From Deinococcus puniceus (lineage in GTDB: Bacteria; Deinococcota; Deinococci; Deinococcales; Deinococcaceae): DNA of 64,000 nt. Both the position numbers and the translations under genes were made by a program. The notes under the pieces were generated by a model. The model did not search any database. It was not told the origin of the DNA and saw only the letters and a list, made by a program, of their open reading frames with translations. Positions 1 to 8,207 of the stretch are shown piece by piece. Numbering within the stretch: the stretch's first letter is position 1; each line of letters opens with the position of its first letter. The DNA lies in contig NZ_CP011387.1 of assembly GCF_001644565.1 (NCBI RefSeq), forward strand, positions 790,501-854,500, read 5' to 3'.

Positions 1-190
1 CAATCCCCGCGCCGTTGTCGCGCACCCGCACCAGCCCCAAGCCGCCGCCCTCAATCTCGATTTCTAGTCGGCTGGCTCCGGCGTCCAGCGCATTCTCGAT
101 CAGTTCGCGCACCACGTCCAGCGGGCGCGACACCACCTCTCCCGCAGCGATCAGGCGGGCAATATGGGGCGGCAGCACGCGAATGGTCAT
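1..190 (-). CDS. mutL: DNA mismatch repair protein MutL, N-terminal part
   Basis: Reads leftward off the window edge, so only the first 63 codons are present. They encode the start of the GHKL ATPase domain: the MutL hallmark [12 protein letters not shown], with the Glu/Asn of ATPase motif I, then the DNGAGI motif II at the edge. MutL couples mismatch recognition by MutS to strand incision and removal, and mutS lies 5 kb away on the other strand. A TAGACT -10-like box sits 10 nt upstream of the ATG (201-206), so the mRNA should have only a few leader bases. The family is certain; the C-terminal half cannot be judged. Confidence 0.95.
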   Translation of the reverse strand, partial: MTIRVLPPHIARLIAAGEVVSRPLDVVRELIENALDAGASRLEIEIEGGGLGLVRVRDNGAGI

Positions 191-281
191 GAATAAGGGC
201 AGTCTAGAGTGCGGCGGCGGGCGGGAATGTCGTTTGGGGTGGGGTTTGAGTGCAGCCTGTCCTATGTGAATCTCTGGTTAT

Positions 282-956
282 TTGTTGACTCTGCTCCTGT
301 CAAATGGCTACACTCCGGCAGAAGTGAAAGAAGAAGTCACTGACTATTGGACGCAAATTCAAAATGTCTTTGGAGCAGAAGCTTTGGCCTTCGGCTTGTT
401 TTACAAGCAACCTTATGCGCTCCGCTTTGAATTGTCGCGGGGCGGCCCATACATCAGGATGTTCACGCGGGCCTATGATCTCTCCCGAACAATACTGGCT
501 CAGGCTTTCGGCACTTCGCCGCGCCTGATCGTTGCACTGTCGTATTTCAGCGAAAATTCAGGGCCGACAGTAAGCGAGCGCCGCAGATTCAGGCGTGCGT
601 TGAAGGCTTGTGGAGTCCTTCTCCCCGGCAACCATCAGCAAGTCTGCCTGCCGCATTCGGACGAGGAAGGCGGCATCTTCAACCGGGTCTTTGTCTTGTT
701 CGAGATTCAGCGGGACGACTTGCCCTTATTGCTGTGGGGCGTCTTGGCATCAGAGTTAGGCATTCGCCCCCGACTTCAGTGCAGTCTTTACGTTGCCGAT
801 GTGTCGCGGCGTCTGCTGGCCCACCCTTACGATGATCGCGGAATGGATGTGATCGCCCCACAAGCTTCTGTGCTGGCTGGCCTGCACAAGACGTTCAACG
901 CCAATTTGCTTGACCATGACCGCGAACGGATGGACAAGGTGTTCGGTGACTTGTAG
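282..956 (+). CDS. DUF3885 domain protein
   Basis: A 224-residue protein. I recognise DUF3885 from an N-terminal YALRFEL segment (about residues 45-51), an RAYD-type stretch, and the C-terminal YDDRGMDVIA motif (about 183-192) followed by a DRERMDKVF tail. The biochemical role of the family is unknown. There is no signal peptide or membrane segment. An in-frame TGA at 267-269 leaves TTG at 282 or 285 as the only early starts. It is a single gene convergent with the next one, ending 4 bp from that gene's stop. Codon use is less GC-biased than in its neighbours, consistent with an accessory gene. Confidence 0.8.
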   Translation: MLTLLLSNGYTPAEVKEEVTDYWTQIQNVFGAEALAFGLFYKQPYALRFELSRGGPYIRMFTRAYDLSRTILAQAFGTSPRLIVALSYFSENSGPTVSERRRFRRALKACGVLLPGNHQQVCLPHSDEEGGIFNRVFVLFEIQRDDLPLLLWGVLASELGIRPRLQCSLYVADVSRRLLAHPYDDRGMDVIAPQASVLAGLHKTFNANLLDHDRERMDKVFGDL

Positions 957-960
957 ATCG

Positions 961-1296
961 TTACGCCTCGTCTATCTGCCGCAGCCGTTCTAGCCGTGCC
1001 GCCAGTTCGGGCAACTCCAGCCCGCGCAAAGCTTTGGCACTGCGCGTCAGCCCCGCTTCGTCAATCACACCCTGATTCCACCCGGCAATCAGCATGGCGC
1101 AGCCCTGAAGCGCGTCGGTGACCAGTTCTTTGTGGAACATGGCCGCCAAATTGCTGGCCTGTGCAGGTTGCGTTTGCTGGGCCTGCGCCTGCACGTCCAA
1201 AATGACCTGCATAAAAATCTGGTCGAGGCGGGCGCGGTCATTGGCGTCGATGGTTTTGCCAGCGGGCTTGTCTGTCTGAGGAGCATTGTCGGTCAT
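961..1296 (-). CDS. Hypothetical protein, 111 aa
   Basis: A small, soluble, mostly helical protein rich in Ala and Gln, with no signal peptide or membrane helix and no motif I recognise. The start is supported by a leaderless promoter: TAGACT at 1304-1309 (minus strand) ends 7 nt before the ATG. That -10 box lies inside the left arm of intergenic repeat A1. The gene is convergent with the DUF3885 gene. It is real by codon usage and promoter; the function is unknown. Confidence 0.6.
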   Translation of the reverse strand: MTDNAPQTDKPAGKTIDANDRARLDQIFMQVILDVQAQAQQTQPAQASNLAAMFHKELVTDALQGCAMLIAGWNQGVIDEAGLTRSAKALRGLELPELAARLERLRQIDEA

Positions 1297-1303
1297 GTGG
1301 GGC

Positions 1304-1500
1304 AGTCTAAGGGTCGAGGGTCTAAGAGTCTAAGCAGGGATGTTGGCCGTTTGGCTGGGACTTGAAAACAGTCTGGGGGTCAAGGGTCAGAGGGAAAGAT
1401 TGGGTGAGATGGCGGGTAGCATAGCTTGCTGCTGAAGCACCTCACCACCGCCCTTCTTAGTTTCTTAGCCCCTTGGCCCTCAGACACAGCACCCTCAGAC
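1304..1500. repeat. Intergenic repeat family A, copy A1
   Basis: The left arm has GTCTAAG-type heptads (about 1304-1335); the right arm has the complement, CTTAG and CCCTCAGAC words (about 1452-1500). The space between is loosely conserved. It has the same plan as copies near 10.13, 19.89, 21.44, 23.20, 30.69 and 43.57 kb. The left arm also supplies the -10 box of the leftward gene ending at 961. No coding potential. Confidence 0.6.
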
Positions 1501-1513
1501 CAGCCCCAGCCAA

Positions 1514-1987
1514 CTAAAACCCGAAGCGCTCCATCACTTCCGGCGGCGTGCGTTTGGGCCTGCCGCTCACGGGGTCGACCCACACCCACGTCGTCTGACA
1601 TTCGGCCAGCCTCACCCCGTTGGTATCTTCCGCGTCGCCGTCATTCAGGCGGTCTAGCGTGTAGGCCCGCACGCTCCGCACCCCTACCGAGGTGGTCAGG
1701 GCAGTGCGAATCCGCACGCGGTCTCCGAGCAGGGCGGGCTTGTGGTAATCGATGACATGTTGGCGGGCCACTGGCACGGCTCCCAGCGCGATCAGGGCGT
1801 CGGTGCCCATATCGAGGCGCAGGGCGTGGGCACGGGCGGCCTGTTCGCACCACGCCAGATACACCGTATTGTTCACGTGCGACAAGTCATCCAAGTCGCC
1901 CGGCGCAACGGTAACGGTCAGGGCGTGCTTGCGCGAGTCGGGCAGGGCGTCCCACAGCACGTCGGCGTCAGGAATGGAGAGCTTCAC
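1514..1987 (-). CDS. Hotdog-fold acyl-CoA thioesterase family protein
   Basis: A 157-residue protein of the 4-hydroxybenzoyl-CoA thioesterase (hotdog) superfamily. The segment DLSHVNNTVYLAWCEQAA (about residues 33-50) is the typical active-site helix region, with Asp/His/Asn in place. It is followed by the IDYHKPALLGD strand pair and a WVWVD C-terminal strand. Such enzymes hydrolyse acyl-CoA or acyl-ACP thioesters; the substrate cannot be told from sequence. The ATG overlaps the stop of the pterin dehydratase gene by 4 bp (ATGA type), so the two are co-transcribed and probably translationally coupled. Confidence 0.8.
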   Translation of the reverse strand: MKLSIPDADVLWDALPDSRKHALTVTVAPGDLDDLSHVNNTVYLAWCEQAARAHALRLDMGTDALIALGAVPVARQHVIDYHKPALLGDRVRIRTALTTSVGVRSVRAYTLDRLNDGDAEDTNGVRLAECQTTWVWVDPVSGRPKRTPPEVMERFGF

Positions 1988-2349
1988 CCGGCGGCGGCAC
2001 CTTTGTTCTGATCGGTACTGTTCTGGTCGCCTTGGCCGAGGGCCTCTATCAATCCATTGACCGCCCGCGCCCCCTCTATGTCGGCCATCGTCACGCCGCC
2101 TGCATCGTGGGTAAAGTAGCTCAGTTTCACGCGGCGGTAATGAATGGTGATGTCTGGGTGATGGTTTTGCGCCTCGGCTAGTGCAGCCACCTGCACGGCA
2201 AACTCCACGCCTTCCCCATAGCTCTCGAAGGTCACGTCACGGAAAAGCGTGCCTTCGCCGCCCCACCAGCCGTCGGGCTTCAGGTCTTGCACATCTCCAT
2301 CGGTCATCTTGCGTTCGGGATCAAACGCCATTCGGGGGTCGTAAGCCAT
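1984..2349 (-). CDS. phhB: Pterin-4a-carbinolamine dehydratase
   Basis: A 121-residue PCD/DCoH protein that recycles 4a-hydroxytetrahydropterin. It shows the family signature: AEAQNHHPDITIHYRRV with the paired catalytic histidines, then THDAGGVTMADIEGA. I chose ATG 2349 rather than TTG 2373 or ATG 2358, because TACCAT at 2357-2362 ends 7 nt before it, the leaderless arrangement, and the added N-terminal residues are not typical of the family. First gene of a two-gene operon with the downstream thioesterase (4-bp overlap). No pterin-dependent hydroxylase is visible in the window. Confidence 0.88.
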   Translation of the reverse strand: MAYDPRMAFDPERKMTDGDVQDLKPDGWWGGEGTLFRDVTFESYGEGVEFAVQVAALAEAQNHHPDITIHYRRVKLSYFTHDAGGVTMADIEGARAVNGLIEALGQGDQNSTDQNKGAAAG

Positions 2350-2482
2350 ACCCGGCATGGTAAAGCGCGGCAAGGCACGCAGCGCAGGATTGAAACACGG
2401 TTCAACCGGAGGGGCTACCTCCTCCTAGACACAGGTCAGGACTATGTAATATAGACCCACTTCTCATGAAGAGAGCTTAGGA

Positions 2483-2488
2483 TAAGAT
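2483..2488 (+). promoter_or_regulatory. Possible -10 box (TAAGAT) for the 38-aa ORF
   Basis: TAAGAT at 2483-2488 has a weak -35-like TTCTCA 16 nt upstream. It lies in the 206-bp gap between phhB and the small ORF at 2556. Just upstream (about 2400-2430) there is a short imperfect hairpin around GGAGGGGCTACCTCCTCC. The assignment rests on the box alone. Confidence 0.3.
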
Positions 2489-2555
2489 CAGTCGTCCATC
2501 AGTTTACTTGTGCTTTTGCACCCCATCGCTTCTCTCGCCATCTAACGAGGTGCCT

Positions 2556-2672
2556 ATGACTGCATTCCTTTCTCGCCTGTTTGGCCGCCGTCCTCGTCCT
2601 GTGCCCGTCAAGAAGGTCTTGCCTCCTATTACTGAGTTGGACTTGTTGCGGGCACTGGGCTGCGACGAATAA
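2556..2672 (+). CDS. Small basic protein, 38 aa, unknown
   Basis: ATG to TAA encodes 38 residues: a hydrophobic N-terminus (MTAFLSRLFG), a basic Arg/Pro/Lys centre (RRPRPVPVKK), and a Leu-rich, acidic end. GAGG lies about 8 nt upstream of the ATG, a possible -10 lies at 2483, and a strong hairpin terminator follows 18 nt after the stop. That makes a complete transcription unit. No homologue recognised. The length and amphipathic N-terminus would fit a small membrane-associated protein, but this is inference. Confidence 0.5.
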   Translation: MTAFLSRLFGRRPRPVPVKKVLPPITELDLLRALGCDE

Positions 2673-2690
2673 TCATCAGGTTTAGATTGA

Positions 2691-2724
2691 GCAGGCCTAC
2701 TTCTCTACAAAGAAGTGGGCCTGC
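2691..2724. terminator. Bidirectional hairpin terminator
   Basis: A 14-bp stem (GCAGGCCTACTTCT pairing with AGAAGTGGGCCTGC, one wobble) around a CTACA loop. It lies between the rightward small ORF and the leftward CHAD gene and could serve both. The T-rich tail is short. Confidence 0.75.
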
Positions 2725-2739
2725 TTGTTGGTTTCTGGA

Positions 2740-3522
2740 TTAGCCGCTGGCTTTCCCCGTTTGAAGTCTGCTGTGCAAAAAAGCTTCCAGCGCGGGCCAA
2801 GCCTGCCTGACTTGCCGCTGAGATTCTTGCCGCGCCTTCTTTTCCCGCGTTATCAGGGCGTTCTGAGAATGGGGCAACCACGTTTCTCCGGTCAGGATGT
2901 CCAGCACCACCTCGGCGTCTTGCAGGCGGCCCAGTCCGTCCAGCACGTCGGTGAGGGCGCTCGGCGCAGGCTCCAGCAACTCCAGCGTGTAGCGGTAGTG
3001 CTTCAGCGTCTTGCGCCATTCGTGCCAAGTTTCCGTTTTTCTGGCCCGAAGCACCTTGGGGGCGGCTTCCAGAATGTCTGCGCTCTGCTCGGCCAACGCT
3101 GCCCGCACCTTGCGCTTAAAGTGCTTCGGGCGCGGCACATCCTTGATGAGCTTGGGCAACTGCAGAGCCGCCAAAGCTTCGGCCCGCTTGTCCTGCCAGC
3201 CCTGCTCGAACGCCGCGATCTCGGCTGCGGAGGCGTTCAGCTCCTCTAGGGCAGCCCGCACATGCTCACCCGCCGCGTCCCGGTCACGGATGGGGGCCAC
3301 GGCGCGGCGCAAGTCCCGCCAAGCCCGCCGTACTTTCTTGGGCGCGTCAGATAAGGCCAGTTCTGCGGCCACCTTGCGCGTCAGTTTGCGGGCCTCGTGA
3401 ATGGCTTTGGGATCGCCGTCCTGCACGGCGGGCAGCAACTTGCTCAGGCGTTCGCCGGGTGTTTTTTTGGTGCCGGACTTCTTGCGTTGTTGTTCTGGCA
3501 GTTGGTCTGAGGGTGCGGCCAT
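2740..3522 (-). CDS. CHAD domain protein
   Basis: A 260-residue helical, strongly basic protein. It has the CHAD pattern of conserved His and Arg/Lys in helices: IHEARKLTRKVAAEL near residues 40-55, RRAWRDLRRAVAPIRDRDA near 85-103, and TWHEWRKTLKHYRYTLELL near 165-183. CHAD domains bind inorganic polyphosphate. The N-terminal 30 residues are Lys/Gln-rich and probably disordered. A purine-rich GAGGAG lies about 11 nt upstream of the ATG. Monocistronic, ending at the bidirectional terminator. A polyphosphate glucokinase lies 7 kb away, but no direct link is shown. Confidence 0.85.
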   Translation of the reverse strand: MAAPSDQLPEQQRKKSGTKKTPGERLSKLLPAVQDGDPKAIHEARKLTRKVAAELALSDAPKKVRRAWRDLRRAVAPIRDRDAAGEHVRAALEELNASAAEIAAFEQGWQDKRAEALAALQLPKLIKDVPRPKHFKRKVRAALAEQSADILEAAPKVLRARKTETWHEWRKTLKHYRYTLELLEPAPSALTDVLDGLGRLQDAEVVLDILTGETWLPHSQNALITREKKARQESQRQVRQAWPALEAFLHSRLQTGKASG

Positions 3523-3666
3523 CTGAAGTCGGTCTCCTCTGGCTCCCCGGTGAGGACAGGTGGTGCAGGGGAAGGCCAGTCTCAGCCTACTGTCTGGTCA
3601 GCACCCCGCACAGGGCCGGAAGTGTTGTTTCAGGGGTTGATGAATCTAGCTATCTCAGCTTCAGCG

Positions 3667-4266
3667 TCAAGGCGTTTGGCCTGTGAGAGCGGCATTCCGC
3701 GCCACATGCTCCTTAAAAATAGAGACGAAATCGGGCCGCTGCTGGGGCGTCAGATGCCGCTCTGGGTTCCAGAGTTCGGCGGCAGAAAAGGCACGGGGGC
3801 AGTGCATAAACGCCTCACGCACGGCGATGGAAATGACCAAGCGGGGCAATTTGCCTGACACCTCAAAGCGCCCCAGCAACTCGGGATCGGTGCTGAGGCG
3901 GGCGCGGCCATTGACCCGCACCACTTCATTCACGCCGGGAAGCAGGAAAATCAGCCCCACTTCCGGGTTTTCCACGATATTTCGCAGGCTGTCGAGGCGG
4001 TTGTTGCCGGGGCGGTCAGGCAGCAGCAGGGTGTATGGGTCGGGCACTTGCAGCGTTCCGGCGGGGTCGCCGCGCGGCGAGCAATCGAGGTGGCCCGCCG
4101 CACTAGCCGTCGCCAGAAAACACAGCGGAGACAGGGCCAAACTGTCGCGCAGCCCGTCATCTATGTGGTCTATCACCTTCAGGGAAACGCTGGCATTGGG
4201 GGCCGGATACAGGCTTTCTAGGGCGCTGATACTCAGAACGGCGTGGGGGTCGGCGGGTACAGTCAT
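3667..4266 (-). CDS. PPOX-class FMN-dependent flavoprotein (MSMEG_1061-like)
   Basis: Member of the pyridoxamine-5'-phosphate-oxidase-like split-barrel family. The stretches FLATASAAGHLDCSPRGD, DRPGNNRLDSLRNIVENP and VGLIFLLPGVNEVVRVNGRA are typical of the MSMEG_1061 subgroup, as is the C-terminal AFMHCPRAF. It probably binds FMN or F420; substrate unknown. I prefer ATG 4266 because GAGG lies 6 nt upstream and a TACAGT -10 box about 45 nt upstream would give a short leader. An upstream in-frame GTG (4311) or ATG (4305) would add 13-15 residues. Monocistronic. Confidence 0.8.
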   Translation of the reverse strand: MTVPADPHAVLSISALESLYPAPNASVSLKVIDHIDDGLRDSLALSPLCFLATASAAGHLDCSPRGDPAGTLQVPDPYTLLLPDRPGNNRLDSLRNIVENPEVGLIFLLPGVNEVVRVNGRARLSTDPELLGRFEVSGKLPRLVISIAVREAFMHCPRAFSAAELWNPERHLTPQQRPDFVSIFKEHVARNAALTGQTP

Positions 4267-4370
4267 GGGAACCTCGGCGGGGGAGAAGGTGAAAGCGGCG
4301 TTCATCTTCACTGTAGTTCAAGCACCGGAGTTCAACGGGCCAGCGGCTCAATATTCGAACGCCCAAAAAA

Positions 4371-4397
4371 CTGCCCGCCTGACGTGTAGGCGGGCAG
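4371..4397 (-). terminator. Rho-independent terminator of the DUF2726 gene
   Basis: Perfect 10-bp stem CTGCCCGCCT/AGGCGGGCAG with a 7-nt loop. In the leftward direction it is followed by six T. It lies 17 bp past the stop of the gene at 4414. Confidence 0.9.
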
Positions 4398-4413
4398 GGA
4401 AATGAGACGAACT

Positions 4414-5100
4414 CTACGCCACCGTGCGCTGTCTCACGTACCCTTCCAGCAGCTTTTGCACGCTCTGGCGGGTATGGTTGCCCTCGGCCCGTAGGCGAAG
4501 GAGGGGCAGGCCCGCACTACGGAAAGCCACGTCCTTCACGGCGTCGCGGTACTGCTGCTGGGGCTGGTCATGGCTGGCCCCGTCCAGTTCTATGGCGCAC
4601 ACGGGCCGGAAATCGGGCAGGGCCACGATCAGAAAATCCACGTGCTTGTCGCGCAACCGGGCGTAGGTGCCCTGCCGCTGGTGCGGGGGCGCAGTGATCA
4701 GGAACAAGTCGTTCAGGCGCACATTGGGGAACACCCGGAAGCCCTGCGGCAACGCGCCTTCCAGCGTCTGAAAAAAGGCCAGTTCACTCTTGCTGAAAAA
4801 GTACCCCTTGAGCTTGATGGGCAAAGATTCGGGAATGCCGCCCGGAACATGCGAAGGGTGGACGCTGGCGGCTTCCTCTTGCTCGCGGAGTTGCTGTTGG
4901 CGCTCGGCCTCGGCAGTGGAAAAGCGGACTTGGCCCTGCGGCAACTGTTTGGCCGAACGCTGTTTGGCCGGGGCAGACGCAGAACGCTGGGCAGCACCAG
5001 CAGATGTCGGGCTTTGGGTGCGCTTGGCCCGCGCCGCCATCATCACGGCCAACACCACCAGCGCTGCACCCACCACAAGCAAAATCATCAGCAGGCTCAT
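4414..5100 (-). CDS. DUF2726 nuclease-fold protein with N-terminal membrane anchor
   Basis: A 228-residue protein. Residues 1-22 form one transmembrane helix followed by a basic, Ser/Ala/Gln-rich linker to about residue 85. The C-terminal DUF2726 domain (about 90-225) shows FFSKSELAFFQTLEGAL, then KHVDFLIVALPDFRPVCAIELDGASH. The D...ELD spacing is that of PD-(D/E)XK nuclease-like folds, so a DNA-related role is possible but unproven. GGAGG lies 16 nt upstream. Another frame reading MLDSI ends in the ATATGA that contains this start, so translational coupling from a tiny upstream frame is possible. Confidence 0.75.
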   Translation of the reverse strand: MSLLMILLVVGAALVVLAVMMAARAKRTQSPTSAGAAQRSASAPAKQRSAKQLPQGQVRFSTAEAERQQQLREQEEAASVHPSHVPGGIPESLPIKLKGYFFSKSELAFFQTLEGALPQGFRVFPNVRLNDLFLITAPPHQRQGTYARLRDKHVDFLIVALPDFRPVCAIELDGASHDQPQQQYRDAVKDVAFRSAGLPLLRLRAEGNHTRQSVQKLLEGYVRQRTVA

Positions 5101-5357
5101 ATGCTGTCCAGCATGGCCTCCACGCTCTGACAGGCCTCTGTCAGCGGGCCAGATAAGGGTGGATTTTCTGGCAAAGTGGTGTTGGAGTCACCCTTGTGAT
5201 TATTGAACGCTGAAGATAGTGGAGTTTTGTGTGTCCGGAAAAGTCGCGTGGGCCGAGGTGGGGAGAGATTCACTCTCTGGTGTGCGGGGAGCGCGGGTGC
5301 GGGCGCATCACCTCTCCGTAACGTGCCCTCTGCTCCCGTCTCAATCTGCTGTGGACG

Positions 5358-5363
5358 TAAACT
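5358..5363 (+). promoter_or_regulatory. Leaderless -10 box of mutS (TAAACT)
   Basis: TAAACT ends 6 nt before the GTG at 5370, and no Shine-Dalgarno is present. This fits a leaderless mutS mRNA and supports that GTG as the true start. Confidence 0.6.
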
Positions 5364-5369
5364 AGGCGG

Positions 5370-7937
5370 GTGAGTCCCAGAGAAGTTCCGCAGGGCGTGC
5401 TGAAGGGCACGGGTCATGGCCCATTGCCGCCGATGCTGACGCAATACGTACAGATGCGCGATGAGGTCGAAGCGCAACTGCCCAACGCGCTGCTGCTGTT
5501 TCAGTGCGGCGATTTTTACGAAACCTTTGGCGAGGACGCCGAACGCCTCTCGCGGCTTCTGGGCATCGCGCTGACGCACAAAAGCAGCCGCGACTTTTCT
5601 ACCCCGATGGCCGGAATCCCGCTCAGGACACTCGACAACAACGTGGAACGGCTGTTGCAGGCGGGCGTGCGCGTGGCGGTGGCCGATCAGATCGAGGAAC
5701 CGGGCGGCGCACTCGTAGACCGCAAGGTGACGCAACTGCTGACCCCCGGCACCGTGACTGAGGAACGCCACCTGACTGCCGACGAAAACTATTTGGCGGC
5801 GGTGGCAACGGGCGACGGCTACGCGCTGGCCCTGCTCGACATTTCTACAGGCGAGTTCCGCTGCGCCGCCTTTCATACCCGCTCGGTGCTGTATGACGAA
5901 CTGGGGCGCTGGCGGGCGCGGGAGGTGCTGCTGGCCCCCGAACTGGCCGGAAACGCCGCACTGATGGCTGATTTTCAGGCCCGCTTTCCGGCCATGCTGT
6001 CGCCCGGCAACTTCGAGGAAGCGGCGGCCCGCCACGAGCTGCACACCGTGCTGGGCGAAGTGCCCGGAACCCTCAACAATGCCGCGCTGGTGCGGGCTTG
6101 CGGCGCGGTGCTGGGCTATGCACGGGCCACGCAACAGGGCCGCCTAGAGATGGTGCGGCGAGTACTGCGGTTCGAGCCGGGGGCACACATGCGTCTGCCC
6201 GACACGGCGGCACGGGCGCTGGAAATCTTTGTGCCGCAGGCTCCGCAGGGCATGACCCTGATGGACGTGCTGAGCGAAACGCGCACGGCGGGCGGGCGGC
6301 GCAGGCTGCGGGCGTGGCTGCGTGCGCCGCTGCTGGACGAACTGAGCGTGCGGGCGCGGCTGGACGCCGTGGAAACCCTGACCAGAGCAGCAGATTTGCG
6401 AAACGCGGTGCGTGCCCTGCTGTACCGCGCTCACGACCTGGAGCGTTTGGCTGCCCGTGTCGCCACCCGCCGCGCCACCCCACGCGAAGTGGCGTCTCTG
6501 GCCCGCACCCTTGACCTGCTCCCCGACGCCGCCCGCCTGCTGGACGGCCACGAGGGGTTGTTGGGCGGCGTGCGTGCCCGCGTGAACGGGCTGCCGGAAG
6601 TGGTGCTGCAAATTCGCGCCGCGCTGGTCGAAGACCCACCGATTCGGGCAGGCGACGGCGGCCTGATCCGCGAGGGCTTTCATCCCGAACTGGATAAGTT
6701 AAAAGCTGAGGCTTTGGCGCACCGCGAATGGATCGCCATGCTGGAACTCTCGGAGCGCGAGCGCACGGGCATCGGCAGCCTGAAAGTCGGCTTCAACAAC
6801 GTGTTCGGCTACTTTCTGGAAGTCACGTCGGCGCATCTGGGCAAGGTGCCCTCCGATTACCGCCAGATTGCCACCCTCAAAGACCGCGCCCGCTTTACCC
6901 GCCCCGACCTGCGCGACCACGAACGCGAGATTGCGCGGCTGGAAGGCGCTGCCGGACGCCTAGAGCAAGAGGTCTTTACCGATCTGCGCGACGGCCTCGC
7001 CATGCACGCCGACGCGCTGCTGGAAGCTGCCGGAGCTGCCGCCGACTTGGATGTGCTGTCTGCCCTCGCTGAAATTGCTGTGGAACGCGGCTGGACGCGT
7101 CCCGAAACCGTGTCGGGCTTTGCGGAAATTGTGCAGGCGCGGCATCCGGTGGTGGAACTGAGTGCGCGGGGAAGCTTCGTGCCCAACGACGTGACGCTCG
7201 ACGATACGCGCCACACACAGATTCTGACCGGGCCGAATATGGCGGGCAAAAGTACCTACCTCCGCACGGTGGCGCTGTGTGCGCTGCTGCATCAGATCGG
7301 CTCCTTCGTGCCCGCAGACCGCGCCGAGCTTCCCGTGTACGACGCCATTCATACCCGCATCGGGGCCAGCGACGACCTCGCCGGGGGCCGCTCCACCTTT
7401 ATGGTGGAAATGAGCGAGTTGGCCGCCATTCTGCACGCCGCCACGCCCCGCAGCCTGATCATTCTGGATGAAGTGGGGCGCGGCACGAGTACGCTCGACG
7501 GCCTCGCCATTGCACAGGCAGCGCTGGAGCATCTACATTCCACCCGTGCCCACACGCTGTTTGCCACCCATTACTTCGAACTGACCCGGCTGGAAACCGA
7601 CCATCCCGGCTTGATCAATTTGCATGTGGCCGCCGAAGAAGACGCCGATGCGGGCGGCCTCACCTTTTATCATCAGGTCATTCCCGGCGCGGCCCGCCAG
7701 AGCTACGGCGTAGAAGTGGCCCGCCTTGCCGGACTCCCCGCCCCCGTGACCGCCCGCGCCGCCCGTCTGCTGACCGCGCTGAACACGCAGGGGGACGACC
7801 AGAAGCTGACCCGCGAACTGGCGACACTCGACCTCAGCCGCCTGACGCCCATGCAGGCGCTAGAGGTGCTGCACGGCTGGCAACGGGCGCTGGTGGGCGG
7901 GAAAATGGAGTCTAGACCGAGCGAGGCTGTAACGTAA
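5370..7937 (+). CDS. mutS: DNA mismatch repair ATPase MutS
   Basis: An 855-residue MutS1, normal length for the family. The mismatch-reading motif GDFYETF lies at residues 47-53 (Phe49 and Glu51 equal the wedge residues of MutS). Connector, lever and clamp domains follow. The ATPase has Walker A GPNMAGKST (about 621-629), the GGRSTFMVEMSE signature, Walker B LIILDEVGRGTSTLDG and the switch histidine in FATHYFELT. It recognises mispairs and small loops and recruits MutL. The GTG start is supported by the leaderless TAAACT box. mutL is encoded divergently 5 kb upstream, with unrelated genes between. Confidence 0.97.
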   Translation: MSPREVPQGVLKGTGHGPLPPMLTQYVQMRDEVEAQLPNALLLFQCGDFYETFGEDAERLSRLLGIALTHKSSRDFSTPMAGIPLRTLDNNVERLLQAGVRVAVADQIEEPGGALVDRKVTQLLTPGTVTEERHLTADENYLAAVATGDGYALALLDISTGEFRCAAFHTRSVLYDELGRWRAREVLLAPELAGNAALMADFQARFPAMLSPGNFEEAAARHELHTVLGEVPGTLNNAALVRACGAVLGYARATQQGRLEMVRRVLRFEPGAHMRLPDTAARALEIFVPQAPQGMTLMDVLSETRTAGGRRRLRAWLRAPLLDELSVRARLDAVETLTRAADLRNAVRALLYRAHDLERLAARVATRRATPREVASLARTLDLLPDAARLLDGHEGLLGGVRARVNGLPEVVLQIRAALVEDPPIRAGDGGLIREGFHPELDKLKAEALAHREWIAMLELSERERTGIGSLKVGFNNVFGYFLEVTSAHLGKVPSDYRQIATLKDRARFTRPDLRDHEREIARLEGAAGRLEQEVFTDLRDGLAMHADALLEAAGAAADLDVLSALAEIAVERGWTRPETVSGFAEIVQARHPVVELSARGSFVPNDVTLDDTRHTQILTGPNMAGKSTYLRTVALCALLHQIGSFVPADRAELPVYDAIHTRIGASDDLAGGRSTFMVEMSELAAILHAATPRSLIILDEVGRGTSTLDGLAIAQAALEHLHSTRAHTLFATHYFELTRLETDHPGLINLHVAAEEDADAGGLTFYHQVIPGAARQSYGVEVARLAGLPAPVTARAARLLTALNTQGDDQKLTRELATLDLSRLTPMQALEVLHGWQRALVGGKMESRPSEAVT

Positions 7938-7980
7938 GCTGGGATACACACCTGTTCCTCACTAAATGATTCACTGTTCT

Positions 7981-8160
7981 CAACTCCGGGGGAGTAACCG
8001 CCCTATGCCTATTGGTTCCAAACAGTAGAAGTAGGGAGTGCGTGGACGTCATTACGAGCAATAGCATTGCTCCGTCACGTGCAGTAAAGGCCAGACCCGG
8101 ACAGGATCGCTACACGGTTTCCTGTCCGTCGATGTCTGGCGAGATTTCTCCCTCGCTGAC
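7981..8160 (+). ncRNA. Candidate yybP-ykoY (Mn2+) riboswitch
   Basis: The 270-bp leader before terC holds words I associate with the yybP-ykoY aptamer. A GGGGGAGTAA loop lies at 7988-7997, matching the invariant GGGGAGUA element. GTCATTACGAG at 8048-8058 opens a GAGCAA/TTGCTC hairpin. CCAGACC follows at 8091, in an extended hairpin where CCAGAC pairs with GTCTGG (8134-8139) and GGACAGG with CCTGTCC inside. TerC/Alx/YkoY-type exporters are the classic partners of this Mn2+-sensing RNA. The closing P1 helix is not clear to me, so the limits are approximate. Confidence 0.6.
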
Positions 8161-8181
8161 GTTTCATTCGGCCTCCCGTGT

Positions 8182-8203
8182 GGCGCTCCCTATAAGGAGT
8201 GTC
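8182..8203 (+). promoter_or_regulatory. Hairpin sequestering the terC ribosome-binding site
   Basis: GGCGCTCC (8182-8189) can pair over 8 bp, with two G-U wobbles, with GGAGTGTC (8196-8203). This hides the AAGGAG Shine-Dalgarno (8194-8199) that serves ATG 8208. It is a plausible expression platform acting on translation. Inference from sequence only. Confidence 0.5.
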
Positions 8204-8207
8204 ACTG

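Noticed and set aside
5097..6134. Minus-strand frame of 345 codons running into the DUF2726 start
   Set aside because: Most of it is antisense to mutS. Only the last few codons (MLDSI) might act as a coupling mini-frame for DUF2726.
8199..8201. GTG 8199 as the terC start
   Set aside because: It overlaps the AAGGAG Shine-Dalgarno that serves ATG 8208.
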